Assembly: GCF_009789535.1 (NCBI RefSeq)
Contig: NZ_WSUT01000005.1
Coordinates: 186,001-250,000 of the forward strand
Length of the DNA stretch: 64,000 nt
Direction: 5' to 3'
Source: Sphingomonas carotinifaciens
GTDB taxonomy: Bacteria; Pseudomonadota; Alphaproteobacteria; Sphingomonadales; Sphingomonadaceae
A program made the position numbers and the translations under genes. The first letter of the stretch is position 1. Every line of letters begins with the position of its first letter. The notes under the pieces are model-generated. The model worked only from the letters and a program-made list of their open reading frames with translations, was not told the DNA's origin and ran no database searches. Of this stretch, positions 40,822 through 50,246 are shown piece by piece.

Positions 40822-41753
40822 CAGCCTGTCCCTCGCTCGCCCCGAGCGTTATCCTGTGTCTCACCGCGCGCTGCATTGTCCACCGCCCCGCCCAGCGAAG
40901 GTTGGCCGGTGGTCCGCGCCGACACCTCGGTCGGATGCGCGTCTGCCTGCGCATCGGCCGAGCCCTGCGCATGGTTTTCCTTGGCGGCGACGGCGGCGCG
41001 ACCGCGCGGCCCCTTGAAATATTCCTCGATCCACGGATGGTCGAGCGCCAGCAACTCGTCGATCGTGCCCACCGCGATCACCTTCTTGTCGGCCAGCACG
41101 GCGACCCGGTCGCAGATCGCGTAGAGCGTATCCAAATCGTGCGTGATCAGGAAAACGGTCAGCCCCAGCGTCTTTTGCAGCGACTTGGTCAACTGGTCGA
41201 ATGCCGCCGCGCCGATCGGGTCCAGCCCCGCGGTCGGCTCGTCCAGGAACAACAGTTCCGGGTCCAGCGCCAGCGCCCGCGCCAGCCCGGCGCGCTTCTT
41301 CATGCCGCCGGACAGCTCGGCCGGATATTTCGGCCCCGCATCCGCCGGCAGGCCCGTCATCACCACCTTGTAGGACGCGATCTCGTCCATCAGGGCCGGC
41401 GACAGCTCCGGGTAAAACTCACGCAGCGGCACCGCGACATTTTCCGCCACGGTCAGCGTCGAGAACAGCGCCCCGCCCTGGAACAGCACACCCCAGCGCT
41501 TGCGGATCGACACCGCCTCCGTTTCCTCACGGCCGATCGTCGGTTCGTCGAACACGGTGATCTCGCCGGTATCGGGCGTCTGCAGGCCGATGATCGAGCG
41601 CATCAGCACGGACTTGCCCGTGCCCGATCCGCCGACCACGCCCAGAATTTCGCCTCGCCGCACGTCCAGGTCCAGTCCGTCATGGATCACCTGGTCGCCG
41701 AAGCTGTTGCGGATGCCACGGACCCTGATGATGTGCTCGTCGCGCGCCGCCAT
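40821..41753 (-). CDS. mlaF: Mla ABC transporter ATP-binding protein
   Basis: A 310-aa ATPase that powers lipid movement by the MlaE permease. Walker A is GGSGTGKS (41-48), the signature LSGGMKKR is at 147-154 and Walker B LLFLDEPTAGLDP follows at 167-179. The last 50 residues are a disordered Ala/Gln/Glu-rich tail not needed for ATPase activity. The ATG at 41753 overlaps the mlaE stop by one base; the open frame runs on inside mlaE in another reading frame and is not coding. Confidence 0.94.
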   Translation of the reverse strand: MAARDEHIIRVRGIRNSFGDQVIHDGLDLDVRRGEILGVVGGSGTGKSVLMRSIIGLQTPDTGEITVFDEPTIGREETEAVSIRKRWGVLFQGGALFSTLTVAENVAVPLREFYPELSPALMDEIASYKVVMTGLPADAGPKYPAELSGGMKKRAGLARALALDPELLFLDEPTAGLDPIGAAAFDQLTKSLQKTLGLTVFLITHDLDTLYAICDRVAVLADKKVIAVGTIDELLALDHPWIEEYFKGPRGRAAVAAKENHAQGSADAQADAHPTEVSARTTGQPSLGGAVDNAARGETQDNARGERGTG

Positions 41754-42859
41754 CAGTTCCAGCCCACCCAGGTGAAGAACACCGCAAAGAACGCGTCGAG
41801 CACGATGACCAGGAAGATCGCCTGCACCACCGCGGACGTGGTGCGCAGGCCGACCTGCTCGGCGTCCGACTCCACCGACATGCCCTGGAAGCACCCGGCG
41901 ATCGCGATGATCGCGCCGAAGACGGGGGCCTTGATCAGGCCGACATAGAGGTCGGTGATCGGTACGACCTCGCGGATGCGGGCAACGAAGGTGACGGGTG
42001 GAATACCCAGCGACACCGCGGCCAGGAAACCGCCACCGATGATCGCGATCAGCGAAGCGTAGAAGCCGAGCAGCGGCATCAGCGTCACCGCCGCCAGCGT
42101 GCGCGGCAGCACCAGCGCCTCCATCGGCGACACGCCGATGACGCGCATTGCGTCGATCTCCTCGGTCAGCTTCATCGTGCCGAGCTGCGCGGCAAAGGCC
42201 GAACCGGAGCGCCCCGCGACCATGATCGCGGTCATCAGCACGCCCAGTTCGCGTAAAGTGAGCCGGCCGACCAGGTTGATCGTGAACACCTCGGCACCGA
42301 ACTGGCGCAGCTGCACCGCGCCCTGCTGCGCGATGACGATCCCGATCAGGAAGCTCATCAGCCCGACGATGCCGAGCGCGGACACGCCCACCGTCTCGAA
42401 CTCGTGCACCACCGCGTTGAAGCGGAACCGGCGCGGATGGCGGATCACGGCCAGCATCGCCATGGTCGTCGCCCCCATGAAGCCGAGCAGGCCATAAAGG
42501 GTGCGGAACGAGGTGACGACGGCATCGCCGATCTCGCCTGCCACGCGGGCGAACGGACTGACCGGCTGCGGGCGCATCGCCACCGGCTTGTCGGCATTCA
42601 CCACTTCGTCGAACAGCGAGCGGCTGGCGTCGCTCAGGCCAGAAACCTCGGCATCGTTGCGCGCCGCGAAACGGTGCACTACCCATGCGCCGACGGTATC
42701 GATCCGGTCGACGCCCGACAGATCGACACGGCGCACCCGGCCCTCGTGCCGCTCCAGCCGGTCGGGCAGGTCGCCCATCGAGGCCAGCGACAGATCGCCC
42801 GTGAAGCGCAGCGCTCCGCCGTCCGCATCGTCCTGGCTGAAATCGGCCTTGGCGCTCAT
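41753..42859 (-). CDS. mlaE: MlaE permease with fused N-terminal STAS (MlaB-like) domain
   Basis: A 368-aa protein. Residues about 12-95 form a STAS domain (GALRFTGDLSLASMGDLPDRL, then VDLSGVDRIDTVGAWVVH), and residues 110-368 are the MlaE/YrbE permease with five or six spans and the family loop GRSGSAFAAQLGTMKLTEEI. In E. coli the STAS part is the separate protein MlaB; here it is joined in one chain. The ATG at 42859 begins the soluble domain; an extended frame upstream overlaps DUF445 and is rejected. Likely role: outer-membrane lipid asymmetry or phospholipid transport. Confidence 0.92.
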   Translation of the reverse strand: MSAKADFSQDDADGGALRFTGDLSLASMGDLPDRLERHEGRVRRVDLSGVDRIDTVGAWVVHRFAARNDAEVSGLSDASRSLFDEVVNADKPVAMRPQPVSPFARVAGEIGDAVVTSFRTLYGLLGFMGATTMAMLAVIRHPRRFRFNAVVHEFETVGVSALGIVGLMSFLIGIVIAQQGAVQLRQFGAEVFTINLVGRLTLRELGVLMTAIMVAGRSGSAFAAQLGTMKLTEEIDAMRVIGVSPMEALVLPRTLAAVTLMPLLGFYASLIAIIGGGFLAAVSLGIPPVTFVARIREVVPITDLYVGLIKAPVFGAIIAIAGCFQGMSVESDAEQVGLRTTSAVVQAIFLVIVLDAFFAVFFTWVGWN

Positions 42860-42933
42860 CGCGTGTCTCTTTGCGGGAAAGTGCCGCGAACGGCAAGGCG
42901 GCTCGCACCCGCGACGAACCGCTGCTGCATTGA

Positions 42934-42955
42934 AACGGCACCAGACTGTGCCGTT
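42934..42955 (-). terminator. hairpin after DUF445 gene
   Basis: A perfect 8-bp inverted repeat AACGGCAC/GTGCCGTT (42934-42941 and 42948-42955) with a 6-base loop begins one base after the DUF445 stop on the minus strand and is followed by TTTCAA. The weak U-tract fits a modest intrinsic terminator that separates DUF445 from the mla operon. Confidence 0.5.
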
Positions 42956-42956
42956 G

Positions 42957-44219
42957 TCACAACAGCACGTCCACGCCGTGGATGGCAAGCCCGACGATGC
43001 CGCCGACCAGCGTACCATTGACGCGGATATACTGAAGATCGCGTCCCACCGCGTTTTCGAGCCGCGTCGTGATCGTGCGCGCATCCCATCCGCGTACGGT
43101 TTCGGACACGAGACGCACGATGCCGTCGCCATAATCCGCCGCGACGCCGACCACGGTACGGCGAACGAAGCGATTGATCGTCCGGGCAAGGCCGGGATCG
43201 GCCTGCACCGTGCCGCCCAGTTGCCGCAGCATCTCTCCCAGCTTGCCCGCCATCGCGGCTTCCGGATCGCGCGCGATCTTCAGCATCGCCTCGCGCGCCT
43301 GCTCCCACAATCCGTCCAGCCAGCGCTGCATCGCCGGATTGGCGATCATCTCCGCCTTCAGCGCCTCGACCCGCTCGCGCGTCTCCCGGTCATGTTGCAG
43401 ATCCCAGGCAAGCCGATCGAGCCCTTCCTCCATCTTCAGCCGCAACGGATGCTCCGCATCCTCCGCCATGTCGTTCAACAGCTTGTCCAGACCACCGATC
43501 AGGCGGTCCGCCACCGTCTCGTCCAGCCCGGTCCAGCGCAGCAACGCCCCCGCCCGCTCGTGCACCATCGCCCGGATTAGCGCCTCGTTCGACGACAGCG
43601 CGCGCGCGGCCCAGCGAATGCCCCCATCCAGCAGCGGCGCATGGCGGTTTTCCGCCACCGCCGCCTTCAGCAACTGGCCCAGGATCGGCGAAACCTCCGT
43701 CGCACGCAGCCGCGTCCCGATCGTCGCCTTGACCATCCCGCCCAGCCGCTGCGGATCGAACGCCTGCAACATTTCCGCCGCCAGCTTGGAGGCGCCACGC
43801 CGGATACGCCCGCCCTCGCCCGGCGGCTGCGCCAGCCAGCGCCCTGCGGCACGCGCCACGTCCACCCGGTGCATCCGCCGCGCGACGACCCGCGGCACCA
43901 GGAAATTGGAGCGCAGGAACTGCGCCAGCGTGTCGCCGATGCGATCCTTGTTACGCGGGACGATCGCGGTATGCGGGATGGGCAGACCCAGCGGATGGCG
44001 GAACAGCGCCGTGACCGCGAACCAGTCGGCCAGTCCGCCGACCATCGCCGCCTCCGCAAACGCGCGCACGAAGCCCCAGCCGGGATGCACCGGAACCAGC
44101 GCGCGGCTGATGAAAAAGGTGATCGCCATCGCCACCAGCAATCCGGTGGCGACGATTCGCATGCGCACAAGAGCCGGAGGAGCGGGCTCCTTGGCCCCGG
44201 TGCGATGCAGGCGGTTCAT
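42957..44219 (-). CDS. DUF445 membrane protein
   Basis: A 420-aa protein of the DUF445 family (YjiN-like). Membrane segments lie at about 20-40 and near the C-terminus (GGIVGLAIHGVDVLL); between them is a long helical, coil-rich region. GGLADWFAVTALFRHPLGLPIPHTAIVP is the family signature near residues 60-85. Function unknown. The start could be ATG 44219 or ATG 44282, which would add 21 residues; neither has a good ribosome site. It diverges from the TIGR02117-like gene. Confidence 0.85.
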   Translation of the reverse strand: MNRLHRTGAKEPAPPALVRMRIVATGLLVAMAITFFISRALVPVHPGWGFVRAFAEAAMVGGLADWFAVTALFRHPLGLPIPHTAIVPRNKDRIGDTLAQFLRSNFLVPRVVARRMHRVDVARAAGRWLAQPPGEGGRIRRGASKLAAEMLQAFDPQRLGGMVKATIGTRLRATEVSPILGQLLKAAVAENRHAPLLDGGIRWAARALSSNEALIRAMVHERAGALLRWTGLDETVADRLIGGLDKLLNDMAEDAEHPLRLKMEEGLDRLAWDLQHDRETRERVEALKAEMIANPAMQRWLDGLWEQAREAMLKIARDPEAAMAGKLGEMLRQLGGTVQADPGLARTINRFVRRTVVGVAADYGDGIVRLVSETVRGWDARTITTRLENAVGRDLQYIRVNGTLVGGIVGLAIHGVDVLL

Positions 44220-44286
44220 CACCAACGACAATCCCCGAACCGCGGGATTGTTCAAGCTGCGTATCGATCGCACCGCAATCATTCCT

Positions 44287-45006
44287 GTGCCAGACAGGAC
44301 CGGACATCGTCAGGAGGCTGCCGTTCCCACCCATATTCCCGCCCCGCTGCGCACTGCGGCCACTGCGACCGGGCGGCTGGCGGCGGCCTTGTGCGTGCTG
44401 TTGTTCGGCTATGCGCTGGCCGGCGCGATCGGCGGATCGATCCCGGCCGGCGGCGCGGAACCACGACCTTCGTCACGCGCGGTGACCATCTGGATCGAAT
44501 CGAACGGCATCCATACCGCGATCATCGTGCCCAAGCGGGCCGCCGGCGTGGACTGGCGCCGCGTCTTCCCCGCCCGCGACCTCGCCGACCCGCGCTATGG
44601 CGGCTATGATCATCTGGCGATCGGCTGGGGCGAGGCGGCGTTCTTTCTGGAAACGCCGCGCTGGCGCGACATCCGGCCGGCGACGATCGCCGCGGCCGCG
44701 ATCGGCAGCGATCGCTCGCTGATCCATGTCGATCATCTCCCGCGCCCCCGGCCGGGGGACGGCGCGCGCGCCGTGCTGCTGAGCGAAGCCGGGTATCGGC
44801 GGCTGGCGGCTTATATCGCCGCCAGCCTGGCGCCGCGGGGGCAGGTCCATCGCGGCTACGGCGCTTACGATGCCTTCTACACGGCCCGTGGTCGCTATTC
44901 CGCGATCACGACCTGCAATGCATGGACCGGGGCGGCGCTGCGCCATGCCGGCGTGCGCATGGGGCGGTGGACGCCCTTTCCCACCACGGTGATGTGGTGG
45001 CTGTGA
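44287..45006 (+). CDS. TIGR02117/DUF2459 family protein
   Basis: A protein of about 239 aa if GTG 44287 is used. A membrane anchor lies near residues 32-52, followed by a periplasmic domain with WIESNGIHTAIIVPKRAAG, DHLAIGWGEAAFFLETP and TTCNAWTGAALRHAG, which place it in the DUF2459 family (urease-region type, NlpC/P60-like Cys and His). The start is uncertain: a perfect AGGAGG at 44312-44317 is followed at the right distance only by GTT. The true start may be non-standard or further up. Function unknown; it resembles cysteine-peptidase-like cell-wall proteins. Confidence 0.75.
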   Translation: MPDRTGHRQEAAVPTHIPAPLRTAATATGRLAAALCVLLFGYALAGAIGGSIPAGGAEPRPSSRAVTIWIESNGIHTAIIVPKRAAGVDWRRVFPARDLADPRYGGYDHLAIGWGEAAFFLETPRWRDIRPATIAAAAIGSDRSLIHVDHLPRPRPGDGARAVLLSEAGYRRLAAYIAASLAPRGQVHRGYGAYDAFYTARGRYSAITTCNAWTGAALRHAGVRMGRWTPFPTTVMWWL

Positions 45007-45010
45007 CCGG

Positions 45011-45289
45011 TCAGTCGTTCGCCGCCTGATAGCCGTCATAGCCGCGGCACTCCTCGGGGTGCTTGCGGCACCTTTTCTCGTAATCGCGACGCTCGCGGCC
45101 CTCGCGGGCTTCCTTCTTGCGCATCTTGCGCCCGTAATTGCGGTCGGCCTCGTCCTGGCTGGTCGTCGTCCAGTCGACCACCTGCCCCGCCACCTGGAAT
45201 GGCGCCTTCACCACCCCCACGGCGGTCCGCACGCACCCCCCCGCCAACAACGGCACCATCAACGCAAGACACAGACCGACTTTACGCAT
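45011..45289 (-). CDS. small lipoprotein of unknown function
   Basis: A 92-aa protein with a lipoprotein signal (MRKVGLCLALMVPLLAGGC, Cys19), then a short VVKAPFQVAGQVVDWTTTSQ segment and a very charged tail with KRCRKHPEECRGY. The mature form would be about 74 residues anchored in a membrane. It is convergent with the TIGR02117-like gene (4 bases apart) and begins one base before the stop of glpQ, in the same direction, so it is probably co-transcribed. No recognised family. Confidence 0.8.
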   Translation of the reverse strand: MRKVGLCLALMVPLLAGGCVRTAVGVVKAPFQVAGQVVDWTTTSQDEADRNYGRKMRKKEAREGRERRDYEKRCRKHPEECRGYDGYQAAND

Positions 45290-46372
45290 TCACTCAACTC
45301 CGGATCGCACCGCATCGCGCGTGGAAACACCGATTAGCGGATAGTCCGTGAAGAATCCGTCGATTCCAAGGCGGAGTGCCGATGCGATCTCACCGCCCAG
45401 ATCACCGTGCCCGGCGGGGGCAGTGCCGCGCCGAAAAGGCGGCGTCAGAAACGCATTCTCGGCCCGAAACGTCCAGGGGTGAACGCGCAAGCCCGCCGCA
45501 TGCGCATCGTCCACCAGCGTCGTGGCACCACCCTCCACATCCCACAGCATCGCCTTGTCCGGTCCGATACCCCACGCATAGCGCGCGACCGCGCGCAGCC
45601 CGGCCGGCGTGACCATCGCCGCATAGGACGGCGCGGCATGATCGGCGGGGGCCCCCTCCGCCGCCACCAGCTGGATCAGCCGCACGCCGGTATGCGCATG
45701 CAGCCATTTCAGGTTGTCCACCTCGAACGACTGGATGAAGACCGGTGCCGCCGCCGTCGTCCATCCCGCCTTCTTCAGCGCCGCCAGCAAGGGACGATCG
45801 GTGTTCAGGCCGATGCCGGCGAAATAGGTCGGATGCTTGGTCTCCGGATAGATGGCGATGGTCCGCCCCGTCTGCGTCGAGCGCGCCTTGGCCAGTGCGA
45901 TGATCTCGTCCAGCGTCGGGATCGTCTCCTGCCCGTCATGCGCGGTGGAGCGCATCTGCGGCAGGCGTTCGCGCGCGCGCAGCCGCTTCAATTCGGCCAG
46001 CGTGAAATCCTCGGTGAACCAGCCCGTCACCGGCTGGCCGTCGATCGTCTTGGTCGCCCGGCGATCCGCAAATTCGGGATGCTGTGCCACGTCGGTCGTG
46101 CCCCCGATCTCGTTCTCGTGCCGGGCGACCAGCACGCCGTCCCTGGTCGGCACGAGATCCGGCTCGATCACATCGGCGCCCTGCGCGATCGCCAGATCAT
46201 AGGCGGCGATGGTGTGTTCGGGCCGCTCTCCACTGGCGCCGCGATGGGCGATCACGATCGGAGGCGACAATGGACCGGATCGCAGCGTCATGGCACCAGC
46301 CTGCCCCGTCATTCCGGCCGCGGCAAGCAAAGTGGTGAGAGTGGTTCGCAACGGGAAACCAATATGAATCAT
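45290..46372 (-). CDS. glpQ: periplasmic glycerophosphodiester phosphodiesterase
   Basis: A 360-aa enzyme that hydrolyses glycerophosphodiesters to glycerol-3-P and an alcohol. A signal peptide (about 1-27) leads to the GDPD barrel with IAHRGASGERPEHT (HRG at 43-45), metal ligands Glu70 and Asp72 (IEPD) and general acid His85 (VARHENEI), and a long insert as in GlpQ-type rather than UgpQ-type enzymes. The ATG at 46372 starts the signal peptide; an upstream in-frame ATG at 46423 would reach into paoA. It diverges from paoA with only 34 bases between start codons. Confidence 0.93.
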   Translation of the reverse strand: MIHIGFPLRTTLTTLLAAAGMTGQAGAMTLRSGPLSPPIVIAHRGASGERPEHTIAAYDLAIAQGADVIEPDLVPTRDGVLVARHENEIGGTTDVAQHPEFADRRATKTIDGQPVTGWFTEDFTLAELKRLRARERLPQMRSTAHDGQETIPTLDEIIALAKARSTQTGRTIAIYPETKHPTYFAGIGLNTDRPLLAALKKAGWTTAAAPVFIQSFEVDNLKWLHAHTGVRLIQLVAAEGAPADHAAPSYAAMVTPAGLRAVARYAWGIGPDKAMLWDVEGGATTLVDDAHAAGLRVHPWTFRAENAFLTPPFRRGTAPAGHGDLGGEIASALRLGIDGFFTDYPLIGVSTRDAVRSGVE

Positions 46373-46406
46373 GGCGTTTGTTCTCGGTCCTCGGGAGCTT
46401 TCCGCA

Positions 46407-46943
46407 ATGCATTTCACGATCAATGGTCAATCGCATGACATCGATGTCGATGTGCGCACCTCGCTGCTCGACCTGTGTCGGGAGCATCTGGGCCTGACCG
46501 GGTCAAAAAAGGGATGCGACCATGGTCAGTGCGGCGCCTGCACGATGCTGGTGAACGGCCGGCGGATCAATTCCTGCCTGTCGCTGGCGGTGATGCACCA
46601 GGATGACGAGATCACCACGATCGAGGGGCTGGGTCAGGTCGGCGACCTCCACCCGCTGCAGGACGCGTTCGTGCGCCATGACGGCTATCAATGCGGTTAT
46701 TGCACGCCGGGCCAGATCTGCTCGGCGGTCGGCATGCTGGACGAGGCCAGCAAGGGTTGGCCCTCGCATGTCAGCGCGGACCTGAGCGACGTCGAGCTGA
46801 GCGACGAGGAGATTTCCGAACGGATGAGCGGCAATCTGTGCCGCTGCGCCGCTTACCCGAACATCGTCGATGCGATCCGCGAGGTTGCTGGCAAGGGCAA
46901 CCGCGATCCCAATGCCGAGGTGGGTCGGGAGGTCGCGGCATGA
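46407..46943 (+). CDS. paoA: aldehyde oxidoreductase [2Fe-2S] subunit
   Basis: A 178-aa iron-sulfur subunit of a xanthine-oxidase family hydroxylase. The plant-type cluster is bound by Cys37, 42, 45 and 57, and the second cluster by Cys96, 99, 145 and 147. Unlike E. coli PaoA it has no Tat signal: the chain begins [14 protein letters not shown] directly at the ferredoxin fold, so the complex should be cytoplasmic. ATG 46407 is chosen from the GGGAG ribosome site; the next gene overlaps by ATGA. Confidence 0.93.
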   Translation: MHFTINGQSHDIDVDVRTSLLDLCREHLGLTGSKKGCDHGQCGACTMLVNGRRINSCLSLAVMHQDDEITTIEGLGQVGDLHPLQDAFVRHDGYQCGYCTPGQICSAVGMLDEASKGWPSHVSADLSDVELSDEEISERMSGNLCRCAAYPNIVDAIREVAGKGNRDPNAEVGREVAA

Positions 46944-47920
46944 AGCCCTTTGCCTATGAGCGTGCCGACAGCGCGGAGGTCGCGGTACGCGAAGCCGGCA
47001 CCGCCGGCGCGAAGTTCATCGCCGGCGGCACCAACCTTCTCGACCTGATGAAGCTTCAGGTCGAGACGCCGCAAACGCTGGTCGATATCAGTCGTCTGCC
47101 GCTCTCCGAGATCGAGGAGCGCGAGGATGGCGGCCTGACCATCGGCGCGCTGGTCCCGAACAGCGACCTTGCCGCCGATGCCCGCGTGATCGAGCGCTAT
47201 CCGGTGCTGTCGCGCGCGCTGCTGGCCGGCGCCAGCGGGCAGTTGCGCAACAAGGCCTCGACCGGCGGCAACCTGCTTCAGCGGACGCGTTGCTATTATT
47301 TCTACGACACTGCCATGCCCTGCAACAAGCGGGAGCCGGGGACGGGCTGCTCGGCGCGCGAGGGCTTCAACCGTATCCTGGCGGTACTCGGCACTTCGGA
47401 GAACTGCATCGCGACCCATCCCAGCGACATGGCGGTGGCGATGCGCGTGCTGGACGCCACCATCGTCACGCTGAAGGCGGATGGCGACCGGCGCCGGATC
47501 GCGATCGCCGATTTCTACCGCCTGCCCGGCGACACGCCGCATATCGAAACCGCACTGGAGGCGGGTGAACTCATCACCCATGTCGAACTGCCGGCACCGC
47601 CCAGGGGCAAGCAGATCTATCGCAAGGTCCGCGACCGCGCATCCTATGCCTTTGCGCTGGTTTCGGTCGCGGGCGTGGTCGAGGTGGCCGACGGCCGCAT
47701 CGCCAGCGCATCGCTGGCCTTTGGTGGGCTGGGGCCGATGCCCTGGCGCGATGCCGGGGTCGAGGCGGCATTGGTCGGCAAGGCGCCCGACGACATCGCG
47801 TTCGGCGCCGCCGCCGATGCGCTGCTCGCCAATGCCAGGGGCTATGGCAGCAACGATTTCAAGATTCCGCTCGCACGCCGCACACTGATTGCGAGCCTGC
47901 GCGAGCTGACGGAGGCATGA
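46940..47920 (+). CDS. paoB: aldehyde oxidoreductase FAD subunit (with extra Fe-S site)
   Basis: A 326-aa FAD-binding subunit (CoxM/PaoB type). The flavin loop [13 protein letters not shown] is at 26-38 and the central [15 protein letters not shown] segment near 99. Four cysteines (118, 128, 137 and 156, in RCYYF, PCNKR, GCSAR and ENCIA) match the [4Fe-4S] site that distinguishes PaoB-like and 4-hydroxybenzoyl-CoA reductase-like flavin subunits from the plain CoxM form. It overlaps paoA by ATGA and ends beside paoC. Confidence 0.94.
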   Translation: MKPFAYERADSAEVAVREAGTAGAKFIAGGTNLLDLMKLQVETPQTLVDISRLPLSEIEEREDGGLTIGALVPNSDLAADARVIERYPVLSRALLAGASGQLRNKASTGGNLLQRTRCYYFYDTAMPCNKREPGTGCSAREGFNRILAVLGTSENCIATHPSDMAVAMRVLDATIVTLKADGDRRRIAIADFYRLPGDTPHIETALEAGELITHVELPAPPRGKQIYRKVRDRASYAFALVSVAGVVEVADGRIASASLAFGGLGPMPWRDAGVEAALVGKAPDDIAFGAAADALLANARGYGSNDFKIPLARRTLIASLRELTEA

Positions 47921-47922
47921 GC

Positions 47923-50154
47923 ATGTTCGGCAATTCCGACACCAAGTCGCTGACGATGAATCAGCCTTATCCGGACAGTCTGCTCGACACCGGGGTGCAG
48001 GGCGTCATCTCGAAGCCGCTCGACCGCGTCGATGGACCGTTCAAGGTTTCCGGCACCGCCACCTATGCCGCCGAATACGACATTCCGAATGCGGTGCACG
48101 GCGTTCTCGTTTCCGCCAAGATCGGTCACGGCGAGGTGCGGTCTATCGACATCGACGCGGCCAAGGCGATGCCGGGCGTCATCGACGTCATCACCGACTA
48201 CGACTCCTTTCTGCGCAATTCGCAACAGGGCGGCGAGACCAAGGCCCCGACCCAGGGCGTCAAGCAGGTCGATTATTTCGGCCAGATCGTGGCGATCGTC
48301 CTGGCCGAAACCTTTGAGGCCGCACGGGAGGCCGCGCTGTCGATCCCGGTCGAATATGACTACAAGTCCGGCGTCTATAATTTCGAGGCGCACAGAGACG
48401 AAGCGCACAAGCCGCCCAAGGCGATGATCCCGCCGCACTACAGCCAGGGCGATCCGGACAAGGCGTTCGACGAAGCCCCGGTAAAGGTCGACGTAACCTA
48501 TATCACCCCCAGCCAGAACTCGGCGGCGATGGAGCCCCATGCCTCGATCGCGGTATGGGAAGACGGCGCGCTGACGCTTTACGGCGCCTATCAGATGCCG
48601 ACCTCGGACGCGTCGCAGCTTGCCGACGCGCTGGGCGTGTCGAAGAACAAGGTGCGCATCGTCTCGCGCTATATCGGCGGTGGCTTCGGATCGAAGCTGG
48701 GCATCGCACCCGAAAGCGTCGCCGCAGCGATCGCCGCCAAGCGGCTCGGCCGCCCGGTCAAGGCGGTGATGCTGCGCCAGCAGGTGTTCGACGCGACGGT
48801 GCGCCGGTCCAACACCGAGCAGCGCGTGAAACTGGCCGCCGGGCGCGACGGGCGCATGACCACACTGGTGCACGACTCGCTCGTCTCCAACCTGCCGGGC
48901 GAATCCTTCTTCGAACCCGTCGGCATCGGCACCCACTCGCTCTACGCCAGCGAGAATCGCCGCATCAACCACGACACGGTGGATGTGAACCTGACGCTCT
49001 CGGGCTCAATGCGCGCCCCCGGCGAGGCGGTCGGCATGGTCGGCGTCGAATGTGCGATGGACGAGCTGGCCGAGGCGTTGGGGCTGGACCCGATCGAACT
49101 GCGCCGGATCAACGATCCCGAACAGGACCCGGAAAAGCAGGTCCCCTTCTCGTCGCGCAAGCTGACCCAGTCGATGGACGAGGGTGCACGCCGGTTCGGA
49201 TGGGACAAGCGCAATGCCGTGCCCGGTTCGCGGCGCGAGGGCGACTGGCTGGTCGGCATCGGCATGGCCGCCGCCACCCGTAACAACCAGTTGCAGCAAT
49301 CCTCCGCCAAGGCCGAGATCCATCCCGATGGCAGCGCCACGGTCTCGTCGGCGATGACCGATATCGGCACGGGCAGCTACACCATCATGGCGCAGATCGC
49401 CTCCGAGATCCTCGGCATCCCGGTGGACCGCATCACCATGAAGCTGGGCGACACCAACGATCCGCCCGCGGCCGGCTCGGGCGGCTCCTGGGGCGCGGCG
49501 TCGGCCGGTTCGGCGGTTTATCTGGCCTGCGAACTGCTGCGCGAGAAGCTCGCCAAGGCGATGGAGGTCGATCCCGCCGACCTGACGCTCAAGGACGGAC
49601 AGGCGATCGGCGGCAACCGGCAGGTGGCGATTTCCGATCTGGTCGGCGACGGCATCGAGGCGACCGGCGAGATCAAGCCCGGCAAGCAGGAAAAGACGCA
49701 CACCCAGGCCAGCTACGGCGCGCATTTCGCAGAGGTCGGCGTCAACGTCGTCACCGGCGAGGTCCGCGTCAGGCGGATGCTGGGCGTGTTCGCGGCCGGC
49801 CGCGTGCTCAACGCCAAGACGGCGCGGTCGCAGTGCCTGGGCGGCATGACCTTCGGCATCGGCACCGCCCTGACCGAGGAGCTGATCCACGACACGCGCA
49901 ACGGCAAGCTGGTGAACCACGACCTTGCCGAATATCATGTGCCGGTAAATGCCGACGTGCCGCAGCTCGAGGTGCATTTCCTCGACGAACGGGACATCCA
50001 CGCCAACCCGATCCATGCCAAGGGCATCGGCGAGCTGGGCATTTCGGGCGCCGCCCCGGCGGTGGTGAACGCGATCTACAACGCGACCGGCATCCGCGTC
50101 CGCGACCTGCCGATCACGCTCGACAAGCTGCTCGACGGACTGCCGCCCGTCTGA
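47923..50154 (+). CDS. paoC: aldehyde oxidoreductase molybdenum subunit
   Basis: A 743-aa catalytic subunit with a molybdenum cytosine-dinucleotide centre. Blocks KVSGTATYAAEYD, GGGFGSKLG, GEAVGMVGVECAMDELA, GSGGSWGAASAG and the late KGIGELG with the catalytic Glu are all recognisable. GGAGG fits the ATG at 47923 (7 bases) better than that at 47917 (1 base). The enzyme should oxidise aldehydes or N-heterocycles; the substrate is not given by the sequence. It lies between the electron-transfer subunits and the maturation genes. Confidence 0.95.
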   Translation: MFGNSDTKSLTMNQPYPDSLLDTGVQGVISKPLDRVDGPFKVSGTATYAAEYDIPNAVHGVLVSAKIGHGEVRSIDIDAAKAMPGVIDVITDYDSFLRNSQQGGETKAPTQGVKQVDYFGQIVAIVLAETFEAAREAALSIPVEYDYKSGVYNFEAHRDEAHKPPKAMIPPHYSQGDPDKAFDEAPVKVDVTYITPSQNSAAMEPHASIAVWEDGALTLYGAYQMPTSDASQLADALGVSKNKVRIVSRYIGGGFGSKLGIAPESVAAAIAAKRLGRPVKAVMLRQQVFDATVRRSNTEQRVKLAAGRDGRMTTLVHDSLVSNLPGESFFEPVGIGTHSLYASENRRINHDTVDVNLTLSGSMRAPGEAVGMVGVECAMDELAEALGLDPIELRRINDPEQDPEKQVPFSSRKLTQSMDEGARRFGWDKRNAVPGSRREGDWLVGIGMAAATRNNQLQQSSAKAEIHPDGSATVSSAMTDIGTGSYTIMAQIASEILGIPVDRITMKLGDTNDPPAAGSGGSWGAASAGSAVYLACELLREKLAKAMEVDPADLTLKDGQAIGGNRQVAISDLVGDGIEATGEIKPGKQEKTHTQASYGAHFAEVGVNVVTGEVRVRRMLGVFAAGRVLNAKTARSQCLGGMTFGIGTALTEELIHDTRNGKLVNHDLAEYHVPVNADVPQLEVHFLDERDIHANPIHAKGIGELGISGAAPAVVNAIYNATGIRVRDLPITLDKLLDGLPPV

Positions 50155-50246
50155 TCGGGCGCTTCCCGCTTCGCTCGGCATCAACGGACGGAGTATGACA
50201 TGGACGATCCCTCCCCCAACGCCCTGGGGGAAGACAGGAACGATAG

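Noticed and set aside
40821..42941. A 706-codon frame joining mlaF to an upstream region
   Set aside because: The added part is another frame of mlaE; the MlaF ATG at 41753 gives normal length and start.
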